Source of the DNA: Omnitrophica bacterium GWA2_41_15 | GTDB lineage: Bacteria > Omnitrophota > Gorgyraeia > Gygaellales > Profunditerraquicolaceae | Length of the DNA: 42,587 nt | Assembly (NCBI GenBank): GCA_919902445.1 | Contig: CAKKQZ010000042.1 | Coordinates: 6,307-48,893, forward strand | Direction of reading: 5' to 3' | Part shown: positions 1-8,888 of the stretch, piece after piece | How the letters are laid out: each line of letters starts with the position of its first letter | How positions within the stretch are numbered: the first letter of the stretch is position 1 | Translations under genes and position numbers: made by a program | The notes under the pieces: model-generated | Database searches by the model: none | The model's input: the letters and a program-made list of their open reading frames with translations, nothing else | What the model was told of the DNA's origin: nothing

Positions 1-48
1 CATTCCCGGCGCATCCCCTCCGGTAGTTAAAACCGCGATTCGCTTCAT
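1..48 (-). CDS. pfkA: 6-phosphofructokinase, first 16 codons only (partial at window edge)
   Basis: The reverse strand from position 48 reads [16 protein letters not shown], which is the start of ATP- or PPi-dependent 6-phosphofructokinase; the GGDAPGM segment is the phosphate-donor-binding loop of the family. The gene continues beyond the window. Its ATG overlaps the ahcY TGA in an ATGA junction, so the two are probably translationally coupled. It is too short to appear in the ORF track. The identification rests on 16 residues that match the family N-terminus closely. Whether it uses ATP or PPi cannot be told from this piece. Confidence 0.85.
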   Translation of the reverse strand, partial: MKRIAVLTTGGDAPGM

Positions 49-1301
49 GTGCCTATTTCCCAGCTGGCAAGATATTTCTTTTGTTCGAAAGTTAGCGTAT
101 CGATTTTAATACCTAGTGATTTTAACTTTAGGACAGCGATATTTTTATCAATATCATCAGGTACCTTGTAAACCTGCTTCTTTAATTTCCTGTGGTTTTT
201 GGCTATATATTGGGCTGAGAACGCCTGATTTGCAAAAGACATATCCATAACTGATGCGGGATGGCCTTCTGCTGCGGCAAGATTAATCAGCCTCCCATCG
301 CCTAAAAGATAAATCTTGCGGCCGTCTTTCAAAATATACTCGTCAGTAAAATCGCGTATCTGTTTTTTCTTCCTGCTTAATTTCTCTAAAGCAGGTATAT
401 CTATCTCAACATTAAAATGCCCGGAGTTTGAAACAATGGCGCCGTCTTTCATTAACGCAAAATGCTCTCCGCGGAGCACATTTATATCTCCTGTAACGGT
501 TACGAATATATCGCCGATCCTGGCAGCTTCTTTTATCGGCATTACCCTGAATCCGTCCATATTTGCCTCGAGTGCGCGTAAGGGGTCAACTTCAACCACA
601 ATAACTTTTGCGCCCATTCCATCTGCCCTCATCGCCACACCCTTGCCACACCATCCATAGCCGCACACAACAAAATTTGAGCCCGCTATCAATTTGTTAG
701 TTGCCCGGGTTATTCCGTCGAGGGTAGATTGCCCTGTTCCATAGCGGTTATCGAATAAATGTTTGGTAAGCGCGTCATTTACGGCGATTATAGGATAACG
801 CAATTTACCCTGTTTCGCCAGGGCGCGCAACCTGATTACTCCGGTGGTTGTCTCTTCTGTTCCACCGATAATATTGCTATGCTTAAAGAATGCGCGCTGA
901 TGAATGGTGCTTACAAGGTCGGCTCCGTCGTCCATAGTGATATCCGGCTCAACTGCCAAAACTGCCTTTATATGCTGATAATAAGTTTTAGTGTCTTCTC
1001 CTTTAATTGAAAACACCGGCACCTTAAGATCTTTTGCTAAAGACGCGGCAACATCATCCTGAGTTGAAAGCGGATTGGATGCGCATAGAAAAACTTCTGC
1101 GCCTCCTGACTTTAATACCTGCATTAAAACCCCTGTTTCAGTGGTAACATGCAGGCACGCCGCGATCTTTTTTCCTTTTAAAGGTTTCTCTTTTGAGAAC
1201 CTTTGAGCAATAAGCGCTAATACAGGCATATTATTTGCAGCCCATTCGATTCTTAATGCCCCCTTTTTGGCTAATCTAATATCTTTGATATCATAAGTCA
1301 T
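45..1301 (-). CDS. ahcY: Adenosylhomocysteinase
   Basis: NAD-dependent cytosolic enzyme that splits S-adenosylhomocysteine into adenosine and homocysteine, removing the product of SAM-dependent methylation. The 418-aa protein begins with the family pattern ([12 protein letters not shown]), carries the substrate segment [11 protein letters not shown] near residues 49-59 and DDGADL near 124-129, and has the NAD-binding loop GYGWCGKG near 214-221. It ends in the [10 protein letters not shown] and C-terminal Lys/Tyr region usual for the family. The length fits the short bacterial form without the roughly 40-residue insertion. GGAGAG stands just upstream of the ATG. metK lies upstream on the same strand, so both SAM-cycle enzymes are together, separated by a repeat-filled gap. 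Confidence 0.97.
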   Translation of the reverse strand: MTYDIKDIRLAKKGALRIEWAANNMPVLALIAQRFSKEKPLKGKKIAACLHVTTETGVLMQVLKSGGAEVFLCASNPLSTQDDVAASLAKDLKVPVFSIKGEDTKTYYQHIKAVLAVEPDITMDDGADLVSTIHQRAFFKHSNIIGGTEETTTGVIRLRALAKQGKLRYPIIAVNDALTKHLFDNRYGTGQSTLDGITRATNKLIAGSNFVVCGYGWCGKGVAMRADGMGAKVIVVEVDPLRALEANMDGFRVMPIKEAARIGDIFVTVTGDINVLRGEHFALMKDGAIVSNSGHFNVEIDIPALEKLSRKKKQIRDFTDEYILKDGRKIYLLGDGRLINLAAAEGHPASVMDMSFANQAFSAQYIAKNHRKLKKQVYKVPDDIDKNIAVLKLKSLGIKIDTLTFEQKKYLASWEIGT

Positions 1302-1319
1302 ATTTTACTCTCCTAAAGT

Positions 1320-1532
1320 CTTTTTGCTTATCTAGTTATGCAGCGCTTATCTTGTTTAGGGACAGTCTCCTGTTCATCGGCGGGACACCTTCCATGTCCT
1401 AAACGGGACAGTCTCGTGATGAGCCAAATCTAACAGCTTTGACCGAGGCTGTCCCGTAACTGTTTCGGAAAATGTCCCGTAACTGTTTTGAGGTTGTCCC
1501 GTAACTGTTAACGGGGACAGTCCCTGTGTGCA
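1320..1532. repeat. Mosaic GGGAC repeat region between metK and ahcY
   Basis: The gap between ahcY and metK is filled by repeat pieces. At the left is a unit read on the minus strand as AAACAAGATAAGCGCTGCATA, which recurs near 16023-16043 with small changes. In the middle is copy A (1371-1489) of a 119-bp repeat whose second copy is at 2725-2844. At the right are further GTCCCGTAACTGTT units and a GGGGACAGTCCC palindrome. The AACAGTTACGGGACA unit occurs three times in this gap on the minus strand. No ORF or transposase is present. It resembles the REP/MITE-like sequences that RAYT-type transposases mobilise; that link is inference. Confidence 0.8.
1371..1489 (-). repeat. 119-bp direct repeat, copy A
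   Basis: It starts TGTTCATCGGCGGGACAC and ends GTCCCGTAACTGTTTT on the plus strand. Copy B lies at 2725-2844 in the same orientation and differs only by a one-base indel (CCATGTCC against CCATTGTCC) and a C/T change close to it. The two copies bracket metK. Confidence 0.9.
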
Positions 1533-1536
1533 GCAC

Positions 1537-2709
1537 TTATTTAGCTTGCTTCTTTAAAGCCGTCGCCTTATCCGTTTTTTCCCAAGCAAAACCTTCATCA
1601 GTCCTGCCAAAATGACCGTAGCAGGCGGTCTTTCTATAAATGGGCTTGAGCAACTCCAGTGATTCTATTATTCCTCTGGGGGTGAGTTTGAAATTTTCAC
1701 GCACAAGCCTGACCAGGTTATCATCAGATAATTCTGCCGTGCCATAGGTATCAACATAAATAGATAAAGGATCTGCGTGCCCGATAACATAAGAAAGCTG
1801 AATCATGAATCTGTCTGCAAGCCCAGCCGCCACCATATTCTTAGCAATATAGCGGCACATGTACGCTGCAGAACGGTCTACCTTGGTCGGGTCCTTCCCT
1901 GAAAAAGCACCGCCGCCGTGAGGCACAGAACCACCGTATGTATCAACGATAATCTTTCTTCCGGTCATCCCCGTGTCGGATTGGGGCCCGCCGACAAGAA
2001 ACTTTCCGGTCTGGTTTACATAATATTTTGTCTCTTTATCTATCAATTCTTTTAATACCGGTTTGGCAACAACATCAATAAACTCACTTCTTGCTTTATT
2101 GGTGATATGCTTACCTGTTTTGTCCAATATCTCATCGGTATGCTGGCAGGCAAGCACCACAGTATCCACCCGTTTGGGTTTTCCGTTTTCATACTGCACA
2201 GTGCCTTGTGATTTGCAGTCCGGGCCTAAGTATTTAAGCGTTTGGCTCCTACGCACATCAGCCATACGTTTGACTAATTTATGCGCCAAAGTAATGGGAA
2301 GCGGCATGTATTCTTTGGTCTCATTACAAGCATAACCGAACATTAAACCCTGGTCCCCCGCGCCACCCACGTTAACTCCTTGGGCGATATCCGGAGACTG
2401 ACGGTTAATGGTGTTGACGATTGCGCAGGTATGAAAATCAAAGCCGTATTTAGGATGGGTATAGCCGATACCCTCAATTATCTCCCTACCCAATTTCTGT
2501 ATATCAACATAGGCGTTGGTGGTGACCTCGCCGCCTACTATCAAAAGCCCCATGGTAACATATGTTTCGCAGGCAACCCTTGCATGCTCAGGGGTAGGAT
2601 CATCTTTTAATATTTTATCCAATACCCCATCCGATATCTGGTCGCATACCTTATCTGGATGCCCTTCACCCACTGACTCAGAAGTAAAATAGTGTTTACG
2701 CACTGCCAT
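1537..2709 (-). CDS. metK: S-adenosylmethionine synthase
   Basis: Makes SAM from methionine and ATP in the cytosol, releasing phosphate and pyrophosphate. The 390-aa length is typical. Visible family motifs are [11 protein letters not shown] near residues 14-24, [12 protein letters not shown] near 117-128 and [16 protein letters not shown] near 265-280, which contribute to ATP, Mg and K binding. The ATG follows a strong AGGGAGG ribosome-binding site with 6-nt spacing. metK is enclosed by two almost identical 119-120 bp direct repeats, so its own promoter must lie in repeat copy B or in the upstream operon. No SAM riboswitch is recognisable in its leader. Confidence 0.98.
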   Translation of the reverse strand: MAVRKHYFTSESVGEGHPDKVCDQISDGVLDKILKDDPTPEHARVACETYVTMGLLIVGGEVTTNAYVDIQKLGREIIEGIGYTHPKYGFDFHTCAIVNTINRQSPDIAQGVNVGGAGDQGLMFGYACNETKEYMPLPITLAHKLVKRMADVRRSQTLKYLGPDCKSQGTVQYENGKPKRVDTVVLACQHTDEILDKTGKHITNKARSEFIDVVAKPVLKELIDKETKYYVNQTGKFLVGGPQSDTGMTGRKIIVDTYGGSVPHGGGAFSGKDPTKVDRSAAYMCRYIAKNMVAAGLADRFMIQLSYVIGHADPLSIYVDTYGTAELSDDNLVRLVRENFKLTPRGIIESLELLKPIYRKTACYGHFGRTDEGFAWEKTDKATALKKQAK

Positions 2710-2724
2710 GCAAACCTCCCTTTT

Positions 2725-2844
2725 TGTTCATCGGCGGGACACTTTCCATTGTCCTAAACGGGACAGTCTCGTGATGAGCCAAATCTAACAGCTTTGACCG
2801 AGGCTGTCCCGTAACTGTTTCGGAAAATGTCCCGTAACTGTTTT
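2725..2844 (-). repeat. 120-bp direct repeat, copy B
   Basis: Second copy of the element at 1371-1489, same orientation. Its left end lies 15 bp before the metK start codon and its right end overlaps the TAA stop of the nucleotidyltransferase gene by two bases, so it fills the whole gap between these genes. Confidence 0.9.
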
Positions 2845-3580
2845 AACTAAACTTCTGCTTTGCCAGGTTATAAAATTTATAATCACCTATATCATACCAC
2901 GAACCCTCAAATACAAATCCGTAAACCACAGACCTCTTTGTTAGCCAATTTATATAGAAACCGGTAGCATCGCGCTTGTTTTCTCCTGAAGCCAGATATT
3001 CCTTAATCAGTTTTATTTTTGCTTTCGGGAAATAATAAATGCATGTTGCTGCCAATGTAGATTTTGGTTTATCCGGCTTTTCCTGAAAATCTATTATCCT
3101 GTTAAATCTATCCAGTTTGATTACGCCGTATTTTTTGGCCTGCAGCCTACTCTTGATATCGTAGGCTCCGATAAGAGGGCTATTCTTTTTCTGGGCCGCA
3201 AATGAAAGAAAACTTTTTAATTCGCTGTCGAAGAGATTGTCCCCCCCCACCACTAACAAATCATCCTTTATCCGCCTCTTATTTATAGCAAAATTCATAT
3301 CACCTATTGCTCCGAGCGAACCTTCTAGCGTCTTCGTTAAATCATCAACCAGTGTCAGGCGCTTTTTAAGCTTAAGGCGCTTAGCCCATTTTTTAAAGTA
3401 AGATATGAATTTAGAGTTTGTAACAACGATTATTTCGTCAATTAAAGGTATGGGCCTTAACTTATCTATTATATAATCTATTATGGGCCTGCCTTCAACC
3501 TCAAGGAGCGGCTTTGGGAATTTCTTTGTCAAAGGGTAAAGCCGCGTGGCATAACCTGCCGCTAATATCAATGCCTTCAT
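2843..3580 (-). CDS. Sugar-phosphate nucleotidyltransferase
   Basis: Probably transfers a nucleotidyl group from an NTP to a sugar-1-phosphate, giving an activated sugar for envelope polysaccharide. The N-terminus KALILAAGYATRLYPLTKKFPKPLL is the NTP-transferase signature, with the GxxTRLxPLT loop slightly altered (GYATRL). A metal-site-like GGDNLFD lies near residue 110 and a late FQEKP motif agrees with the family. The track starts 24 bases earlier, but GAAGGA stands correctly before the second ATG (3580), giving 245 aa. The upstream gene is a phosphosugar isomerase, which fits sugar activation. Sugar and nucleotide specificity cannot be read from sequence. Confidence 0.82.
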   Translation of the reverse strand: MKALILAAGYATRLYPLTKKFPKPLLEVEGRPIIDYIIDKLRPIPLIDEIIVVTNSKFISYFKKWAKRLKLKKRLTLVDDLTKTLEGSLGAIGDMNFAINKRRIKDDLLVVGGDNLFDSELKSFLSFAAQKKNSPLIGAYDIKSRLQAKKYGVIKLDRFNRIIDFQEKPDKPKSTLAATCIYYFPKAKIKLIKEYLASGENKRDATGFYINWLTKRSVVYGFVFEGSWYDIGDYKFYNLAKQKFS

Positions 3581-3624
3581 TTGTCCTTCATTAGGAGAAA
3601 CCAAACCCCTTAAGCAGTAGATTA

Positions 3625-3671
3625 CAGAAAAATATTTTTCTGGTTACTGTACTTCGGTTTCTGGTTACTGT
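3625..3671. repeat. Palindrome plus short direct repeats
   Basis: A perfect 18-bp palindrome (CAGAAAAATATTTTTCTG, 3625-3642) overlaps the first of two 14-bp direct repeats TTTCTGGTTACTGT (3637-3650 and 3658-3671). The second repeat touches the stop codon of the isomerase gene. It is probably another small intergenic repeat type. Confidence 0.75.
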
Positions 3672-4753
3672 CATGCATTTTTTGCTAGCTTACTTTTAAG
3701 GTACGTTACCCTCTCCACAGGAGTGGGGTCTATGCCGTAAAGAGCTGCCAGATAATACGAGATAAAATCTCCCGTGTATACAAGAGAAAATATCCTGCTT
3801 AATAACCCATCCCCCTGAGACCAGATTTCAATTACCCTTACGCTTTCTTTTTTTAAGATATCCCGCGTTATATCCATCCTTAAAGAAACGCGCGGATGCA
3901 CCCCCTTATCACGCAGCATTACCACTACAAAATCCTTGAATAATTTCCTGGGGCTCACCCACCCGACTATCTCATTATGGTTCATCTCCGGAAATACATG
4001 GCTTGATGCAAGCGCTTTTGAATTCTCCGCAATCTGAGCGCGCATGCGTATAGAACAAAAATCAAAATGCACCGAGGGTGAATAGATAACCGTGAACTTA
4101 TTATGCAGTTTTATAGCAACCGTTTTGGCAATATTATCTTTCTGCGCTACCTTAGGGCTTAATGTACTATCCCTTAATTCTTCCAAAACCTTTATCGCCT
4201 GGTTTATATATGCGCCGTGGTCCTTAATAAACCCTAATTTACCCAATATTACAAGCGGTATGATACTTTGATAACCGAAGGCGCAGCGCGGAGGAATTCC
4301 TTGGGGGAGACCGATAAAGGTAATGTTGTCGCCCTGCGCTAATTCCTTTAATTTTCCGCCGGATGAAACCGCAATAATAGTTGCGCCTCTTATGCGTGCC
4401 TCTTTATAAGCACAAAGCGTCTCCTCGGTATTACCGGAATAGCTGGCTACAAATACAAGAGTCGAGCTATCCACAAAGGCTGGGATTTCATAGTCCCTTG
4501 AGACTACGATTGGTATTTTACTCTCAAAATATAAATATGACCTGACAAGGTCTGAGCCTATTGCCGAACCGCCAAGCCCGGTAAACACGATTTTTGAAAA
4601 ATCTTTTGCTTCGAATAATATCTTTGCGCGCTCTGCTATATTTAAAGCCGCGAGGCACTGATTAGGAAAATCTAACAATAAATCCAGCATATTAGATTTA
4701 TCTAACTTTTTTAAATTCCCCAAAGCCAAACTTTGTTTCTCGCCGCTCTTCAT
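3671..4753 (-). CDS. Bifunctional phosphoglucose/phosphomannose isomerase
   Basis: A SIS-domain enzyme of about 360 aa, the small Pgi/Pmi type that interconverts glucose-6-P, fructose-6-P and often mannose-6-P. The first SIS domain has FTGLGGSAIGSDL near residues 57-69 and the sugar-phosphate-binding SYSGNTEET near 104-112; the PPRCAFGY segment and EMNHNEIVGW near 256-265 are hallmarks of this family. The start ATG overlaps the ptsI TGA (ATGA), so translation is coupled. It sits between PTS genes and a nucleotidyltransferase, consistent with routing fructose-6-P into sugar nucleotides. Dual specificity is inferred from family membership. Confidence 0.88.
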   Translation of the reverse strand: MKSGEKQSLALGNLKKLDKSNMLDLLLDFPNQCLAALNIAERAKILFEAKDFSKIVFTGLGGSAIGSDLVRSYLYFESKIPIVVSRDYEIPAFVDSSTLVFVASYSGNTEETLCAYKEARIRGATIIAVSSGGKLKELAQGDNITFIGLPQGIPPRCAFGYQSIIPLVILGKLGFIKDHGAYINQAIKVLEELRDSTLSPKVAQKDNIAKTVAIKLHNKFTVIYSPSVHFDFCSIRMRAQIAENSKALASSHVFPEMNHNEIVGWVSPRKLFKDFVVVMLRDKGVHPRVSLRMDITRDILKKESVRVIEIWSQGDGLLSRIFSLVYTGDFISYYLAALYGIDPTPVERVTYLKSKLAKNA

Positions 4754-6480
4754 TTCAAAATCTCCCTTAATTTTTTCTGGCTGAACTCCTCGACCTCCCT
4801 GCAGGTAGAAAGCCTTAATGCCTTTGCGGCGATATCCTGCGCCTCTTTGAACGAGACTGAACGTATTATATATTTTATCTCAGGGATTACCTGCGGAGGC
4901 ATGCTGAATTCATCAAGGCCTAGCCCTAAAAGCATTAATACAAAATTCGGTTCTCCTGACATTTCTCCGCACATCCCCACCCTGATCTTTGCTTTATGGC
5001 CTGAATCGATTATATTTTTAATCAACCTTAAGATCGCGGGGTGCGCCGGTTCATAAAGATACGCTACTTTTTCATTCACGCGGTCAACTGCCAGGGAATA
5101 TTGGATTAAATCATTAGTCCCTATGCTGAAAAAATCCGCTTCCCTGGTTAAAATGTCGGCTGTCATTGCCGCAGAGGGGACTTCAATCATTGCCCCTATC
5201 TTGATATCGTCATTATAAGGCACCTTTCTTAGCTTTAACTCCTGCATGGCTTCCTTCAGTATTTTATTTGCCTGCTCTAATTCTTCGATTCCTGAAATCA
5301 TCGGATACATAAGCTTTAAATTCCCATGCACCGAAGCCCTTAATATCGCCCTTAGTTGCAGTTTAAATATATCCGGCCGCGCAAGGCAGAACCTGATAGC
5401 GCGCCACCCCAAAAACGGATGCATCTCGGCCGGAATCTGAAATTGGGATAAAAATTTATCCCCCCCTAAATCCAGGGTGCGGATAATAACAGGATGCGGC
5501 TTCATTTGTTCTGCAACATATTTATAGGCATGGTAATGCTCTTCTTCCGTAGGAAGGTCTTTCCTGTTCATATAGAAAAATTCCGTCCTGTACAGGCCTA
5601 TGCCGTGCGCGCCATGCTGTTTTACCGAGGGAACCTCTTCGGGAAACTCTATGTTTGCATTTATCTCAACTAATTTTCCGTCAAGCGTAACCGCAGGAAG
5701 GTCTTTTGCGGATAAGAATCCTTGCGTGACGCTTATTATTTTTTCTTCCTCCTTGCGGTATTCGCGCAAGGTCTCTTCGTCGGGGTCAACGATAACTATA
5801 CCCATACTACCGTCGACAATGAGTAAATCCTGCGGCTTGATCTTGGTTGTAGCTTCCTCAACACCGACCACCGCAGGTATCTCAAGGGATTTAGCCATGA
5901 TGGCCGTGTGCGAAGTTTTTCCTCCGATATCCGTGACAAAAGCGGTGACTTTCTGCTTATGCATAGCGGCTGTATCCGAGGGTGAAAGGTCATGCGCAAC
6001 AACAACCACTTTTTCTTTTAAATCAGAGAGCCCCACCCGGACCTTGCCTAAGATGTGGCGCAGGATTCTTTTGCCCACATCATTTATGTCGGCTGCCCTT
6101 TCCTTTAAATACTCATCTTCTATTCTAGAAAATACCTCTATGTATTTCTTTAAAACTTCCGAGAAAATATATGCGACGCTTAATTTCTCCTTCTTAAGCC
6201 TGGAGATAACTTCTTCAATCAGCATGCGGTCTTCTAAAACCAGAAGATGCGCGTCAAATATCTGCGCCTCCTCCTGGCCTATCTCAGCACTGATCTTTTT
6301 TTGCAGGTCTATGATTTCCCTGCGGGTCTTGATAAGAGATTCCTCAAAAAGTTGAATCTGGATAGGGATATCTTCATCGCGGATTATCTCTTTAGGGATG
6401 ACCAATTCCTCTCTGCCTATCTTATAGGCAGGCCCGATACTTATCCCTGAAGCCGCCGCTATCCCTTTTAGCTTTATCAT
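4750..6480 (-). CDS. ptsI: PTS enzyme I (PEP-protein phosphotransferase)
   Basis: Cytosolic enzyme that takes phosphate from PEP on a histidine and passes it to HPr. The 576-aa length is that of ordinary enzyme I; no N-terminal GAF domain is present, so it is not the PtsP form. The phospho-histidine motif GGKTSHTAIMAKS lies near residues 184-196, the PEP-binding barrel has LYRTEFFYM near 297 and RTLDLGGDK near 336, and the C-terminal catalytic cysteine is in GMCGEM. It overlaps ptsH by four bases upstream and the isomerase gene by four downstream, showing a tight operon. No sugar permease (EIIC) is in the window, so the likely role here is regulatory or serves a distant transporter. Confidence 0.96.
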   Translation of the reverse strand: MIKLKGIAAASGISIGPAYKIGREELVIPKEIIRDEDIPIQIQLFEESLIKTRREIIDLQKKISAEIGQEEAQIFDAHLLVLEDRMLIEEVISRLKKEKLSVAYIFSEVLKKYIEVFSRIEDEYLKERAADINDVGKRILRHILGKVRVGLSDLKEKVVVVAHDLSPSDTAAMHKQKVTAFVTDIGGKTSHTAIMAKSLEIPAVVGVEEATTKIKPQDLLIVDGSMGIVIVDPDEETLREYRKEEEKIISVTQGFLSAKDLPAVTLDGKLVEINANIEFPEEVPSVKQHGAHGIGLYRTEFFYMNRKDLPTEEEHYHAYKYVAEQMKPHPVIIRTLDLGGDKFLSQFQIPAEMHPFLGWRAIRFCLARPDIFKLQLRAILRASVHGNLKLMYPMISGIEELEQANKILKEAMQELKLRKVPYNDDIKIGAMIEVPSAAMTADILTREADFFSIGTNDLIQYSLAVDRVNEKVAYLYEPAHPAILRLIKNIIDSGHKAKIRVGMCGEMSGEPNFVLMLLGLGLDEFSMPPQVIPEIKYIIRSVSFKEAQDIAAKALRLSTCREVEEFSQKKLREILK

Positions 6481-6746
6481 ATCTCTTCCTCGCTGGTGAC
6501 AATTTTTTCCAGTTCTAATATCGCAAGCTGGGCATCATGGCCGTCTGCTTCAATTAAAATCGTGCTCCCTTTTTCAGCCCCAAGTATTAGTATGCCCATA
6601 ATAGATTTTCCGTTTACTTCTTCTCCCTCGCGCTTAACAGTAATACGCGAATCAAATTTATTCGCTATTTGCACAAATAAAGCTGCGGGACGCGCATGTA
6701 ACCCCTGTTTATTCTTTACGATTAGTTTTTTTCTTATGACCGCCAT
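6477..6746 (-). CDS. ptsH: Phosphocarrier protein HPr
   Basis: Small cytosolic phosphocarrier between enzyme I and EIIA proteins. The 89-aa protein has the active-site motif GLHARPAA with His17, and a serine at position 48 in GKSIMGIL that matches the regulatory Ser46 phosphorylated by HPr kinase in other bacteria. Both sites are intact, so HPr could act in phosphotransfer and in serine-phosphate signalling; no HPr kinase gene is in the window. It is coupled to ptsI by ATGA overlap and lies 3 bp after yvcK. Confidence 0.96.
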   Translation of the reverse strand: MAVIRKKLIVKNKQGLHARPAALFVQIANKFDSRITVKREGEEVNGKSIMGILILGAEKGSTILIEADGHDAQLAILELEKIVTSEEEI

Positions 6747-6749
6747 ATC

Positions 6750-7991
6750 TTATATCTCATCCATTAGCCCCAGGATTATTCTGGCCAAATTTAGCGGGTC
6801 ATGCCTTATCACGCCCTCTTCGATAATCCCGAAATCATCTTCGATAACACGATAACCCATATTTTCTATTTTTTTTCTGTCATTGGTGACCGGATATGAG
6901 TTCTGCTCGGCGTAACGCCTGAGTGTCTCCGGAGGTATCTCCCCGGTATTAACGACGCAATAATCAATAACGCGCGGATGGCTGTGATTTACAAGCACCT
7001 TTATATGGTCTGATGCGCAAAAACCATCCGTCTCACCCGGCTGAGTCATCATATTACACACATACACTTTAATCGCTCCGGAATTAGCAATCGAGCGCGA
7101 AATATCTTTTATAAGAAGATTCGGCACGATGCTGGTATATAAAGAGCCCGGCCCTAAGACAATCATCTGCGCTTCTTCTATTGCCTTTAACGCATCGGGA
7201 GTAGCAAGCGATTCAGCAGGGCTTAGTGATACTTTTTCTATCGGCCTGTTGGTCTTTGGAATCTTATTCTCTCCGACCGTTGTAGAGCCATCCTTATGCT
7301 GCGCCACCAGGACCACGTTATTCAATGTCGAAGGTATTACCTGCCCCCTTAATGCCAGGACCTTGCTTGTCTCTTTGATTGCTTTTTCAAAATCTCCGGT
7401 TAATCTGGTCATTACCGTAATAAAAAGATTGCCGAAACTATGCCCGGAAAGCTCTGAAGCAGTATCAAAGCGGAACTGAAACAGGTCGCGCATTAAAGTT
7501 GAGGCATCTGCTAAAGCAACCAGGCAGTTACGTATATCACCTGGGGGCAAAATATCGAATTCCTGGCGAAGCCTGCCCGAAGAACCGCCGTCATCAGCAA
7601 CCGTAACAATAGCAGAAATATTAGAAGTATATTCTTTAAGGCCAGTTAATAAAACCGATAGCCCTGTTCCGCCCCCAATAGTTACAATCCTTGGGCCCCT
7701 GCTCAAATGTTTCTTCTGGTATAAAATATCTACTAATTCGCTGCTTCTTGGTGAGGGGATGAATGCCGCGATAAAAGAACGCATCATCATCCTGATTCCT
7801 AATATTAAAATAATAATTCCCGAAACAACTACTATGGTATCCAATATATTAATTGCCCAGAATTCCTGGACGCGTAGGTGCGCTGTCCCAAAAATCAGCA
7901 ATATCACGCCGAAGGCGCTTAAGCCAATCCAGCGCTTTACGCCGATTCCCGGGTATAACCACTTCAATATACTGTTAACTACTCTTTTCAT
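6750..7991 (-). CDS. yvcK: YvcK/CofD-like UDP-sugar-binding regulator with membrane anchor
   Basis: A 413-aa member of the YvcK (gluconeogenesis factor) family, which in Firmicutes binds UDP-GlcNAc and affects carbon metabolism and cell-wall synthesis. The core starts with RIVTIGGGTGLSVLL near residue 100 and TVADDGGSSGRLR near 130, followed by PPGDIRNCL and the late GPGSLYTS, all typical. About 95 residues precede it and contain two hydrophobic segments (near 22-40 and 48-68), so this version is membrane-anchored. It stands between ptsN and ptsH, suggesting that sugar-nucleotide sensing and PTS phosphorylation are linked here. The exact role is inference. Confidence 0.9.
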   Translation of the reverse strand: MKRVVNSILKWLYPGIGVKRWIGLSAFGVILLIFGTAHLRVQEFWAINILDTIVVVSGIIILILGIRMMMRSFIAAFIPSPRSSELVDILYQKKHLSRGPRIVTIGGGTGLSVLLTGLKEYTSNISAIVTVADDGGSSGRLRQEFDILPPGDIRNCLVALADASTLMRDLFQFRFDTASELSGHSFGNLFITVMTRLTGDFEKAIKETSKVLALRGQVIPSTLNNVVLVAQHKDGSTTVGENKIPKTNRPIEKVSLSPAESLATPDALKAIEEAQMIVLGPGSLYTSIVPNLLIKDISRSIANSGAIKVYVCNMMTQPGETDGFCASDHIKVLVNHSHPRVIDYCVVNTGEIPPETLRRYAEQNSYPVTNDRKKIENMGYRVIEDDFGIIEEGVIRHDPLNLARIILGLMDEI

Positions 7992-8019
7992 CTCGATATT
8001 TTAGTTTATTTTAAGGATT

Positions 8020-8490
8020 TCAAATCTTTTTCTCGTCTTCCTGAGAGATGATTTTGATCACGGCTTTATCATCGGTACAGCTGCGCAGGGTATCGCGGAA
8101 ATACTTGTCTTTTAAGAGGCGTGAAATACGCGCAAGCGCTTTTAAATGCGGGCCTGCAGAATCTTGAGGCGCCACAAGTAAAAAGAATATATGGGCTAAT
8201 TCTCCATCTAAAGAATCAAAATCAACGCCTTTTTTAGAAAGGCCAAAGGCGGCTAAAAGATTAGTAACGCAATCTGATTTTGCATGAGGGATAGCAATGC
8301 CCTGGCCGATAGCGGTCGAGCCCAAAGACTCCCTGTTCACCAACGCATCAATAAGTTTATTACGGCAACGCTTTTCTATTTCTCCGGAGTTTATTAAAAC
8401 ATCCACGAGCTCTTTAATAACGTCTTCCTTTTTAGTGGATTTTAAATCTGTTACGATTGCCTTTTTTGACAAAAAATCCATTACCTGCAT
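8020..8490 (-). CDS. ptsN: PTS EIIA domain protein, PtsN/fructose type
   Basis: A 156-aa stand-alone EIIA of the fructose/Ntr family. The phospho-accepting histidine is His69 in QGIAIPHAKSD; LVNRESLGSTAIG upstream and FFLLVAPQDSAGPHLKALA downstream are also typical. It can accept phosphate from HPr but has no EIIB or EIIC partner nearby, as in regulatory PTS-Ntr systems. The ATG follows AAAGGAGAAACAT. It is the first protein gene after three tRNA genes, only 28 bp past tRNA-Gly, so it may share their transcript. Confidence 0.92.
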   Translation of the reverse strand: MQVMDFLSKKAIVTDLKSTKKEDVIKELVDVLINSGEIEKRCRNKLIDALVNRESLGSTAIGQGIAIPHAKSDCVTNLLAAFGLSKKGVDFDSLDGELAHIFFLLVAPQDSAGPHLKALARISRLLKDKYFRDTLRSCTDDKAVIKIISQEDEKKI

Positions 8491-8518
8491 ATGTTTCTCC
8501 TTTGTTAGATTTTTTTTA

Positions 8519-8591
8519 AGCGGGAGACGGGATTCGAACCCGCGACATTAACCTTGGCAAGGTTACGCTCTACCAACTGAGCCACTCCCGC
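8519..8591 (-). tRNA. tRNA-Gly (GCC)
   Basis: The minus strand folds as a cloverleaf. The acceptor is GCGGGAG/CTCCCGC, the anticodon stem TAACC/GGTTA closes a TTGCCAA loop with anticodon GCC, and the T-loop is TTCGAAT. The discriminator base is U and CCA is not encoded. Confidence 0.95.
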
Positions 8592-8614
8592 ATAATTTCT
8601 GTCCGCGTAAATGG

Positions 8615-8696
8615 TGCGGACGGAGGGATTTGAACCCCCAAGGGTTTCCCCAATAGCTCCTAAGGCTACCGCGTCTGCCAGTTCCGCCACGTCCGC
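8615..8696 (-). tRNA. tRNA-Leu (TAG)
   Basis: A class II tRNA with a long variable arm. The acceptor is GCGGACG/CGTCCGC with discriminator A, the anticodon loop CTTAGGA gives anticodon TAG, and the T-loop is TTCAAAT. CCA is not encoded. It lies 23 bp upstream of tRNA-Gly. Confidence 0.95.
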
Positions 8697-8762
8697 CTGC
8701 TAGCCCTCTTTTTCCCACGCCCTTTTAGAATTCTCGTTTAGTTTGAGAAATAACAAAATTTC

Positions 8763-8795
8763 GTGAGCCTCCCGAGCCTCTACCGCTGCGCCAAT
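8763..8795 (-). other. tRNA-derived remnant carrying a copy of the tRNA-Lys 3' end
   Basis: On the minus strand a D-arm-like piece (GGCGCAGCGGTAGAG) runs straight into GCTCGGGAGGCTCAC, which repeats the 3' end of tRNA-Lys. The 14-bp stretch GTGAGCCTCCCGAG (plus strand) is found here and at 8888-8901. The anticodon arm is missing, so this cannot be a working tRNA. It may be an internally deleted tRNA gene or an attachment-site scar. Confidence 0.5.
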
Positions 8796-8843
8796 TAATT
8801 CCGCAAGCGGGATTCCCGCCTTAACACCAAAATTACATAGAGG

Positions 8844-8870
8844 GAGAACTCGGCTTGATTTCGAGTTCTC
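8844..8870. other. Perfect 9-bp inverted repeat between tRNA genes
   Basis: GAGAACTCG and CGAGTTCTC are separated by 9 bases. No T-run follows on either strand, so it is not a standard terminator. It lies in the 192-bp tRNA-Leu/tRNA-Lys gap, which holds no convincing gene, and could be a processing or repeat-derived hairpin. Confidence 0.5.
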
Positions 8871-8888
8871 GCTCGGTGTTATAATTAG

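Noticed and set aside
1302-1345. SAH riboswitch before ahcY
   Set aside because: An AGCGCTGC stretch recalls the motif, but it belongs to the repeat unit also found at 16023 and the rest of the consensus is absent.
1371-1520. CRISPR array from repeated GTCCCGTAACTGTT units
   Set aside because: The units are too short, unevenly spaced, and belong to a dispersed intergenic repeat; no cas genes are present.
5600-6355. 251-aa plus-strand ORF
   Set aside because: It is a shadow of ptsI on the opposite strand, Ser/Thr-rich with no family pattern.
8505-8690. 61-aa ORF across the tRNA-Leu and tRNA-Gly genes
   Set aside because: It is a translation of tRNA sequence on the same strand, not a protein gene.
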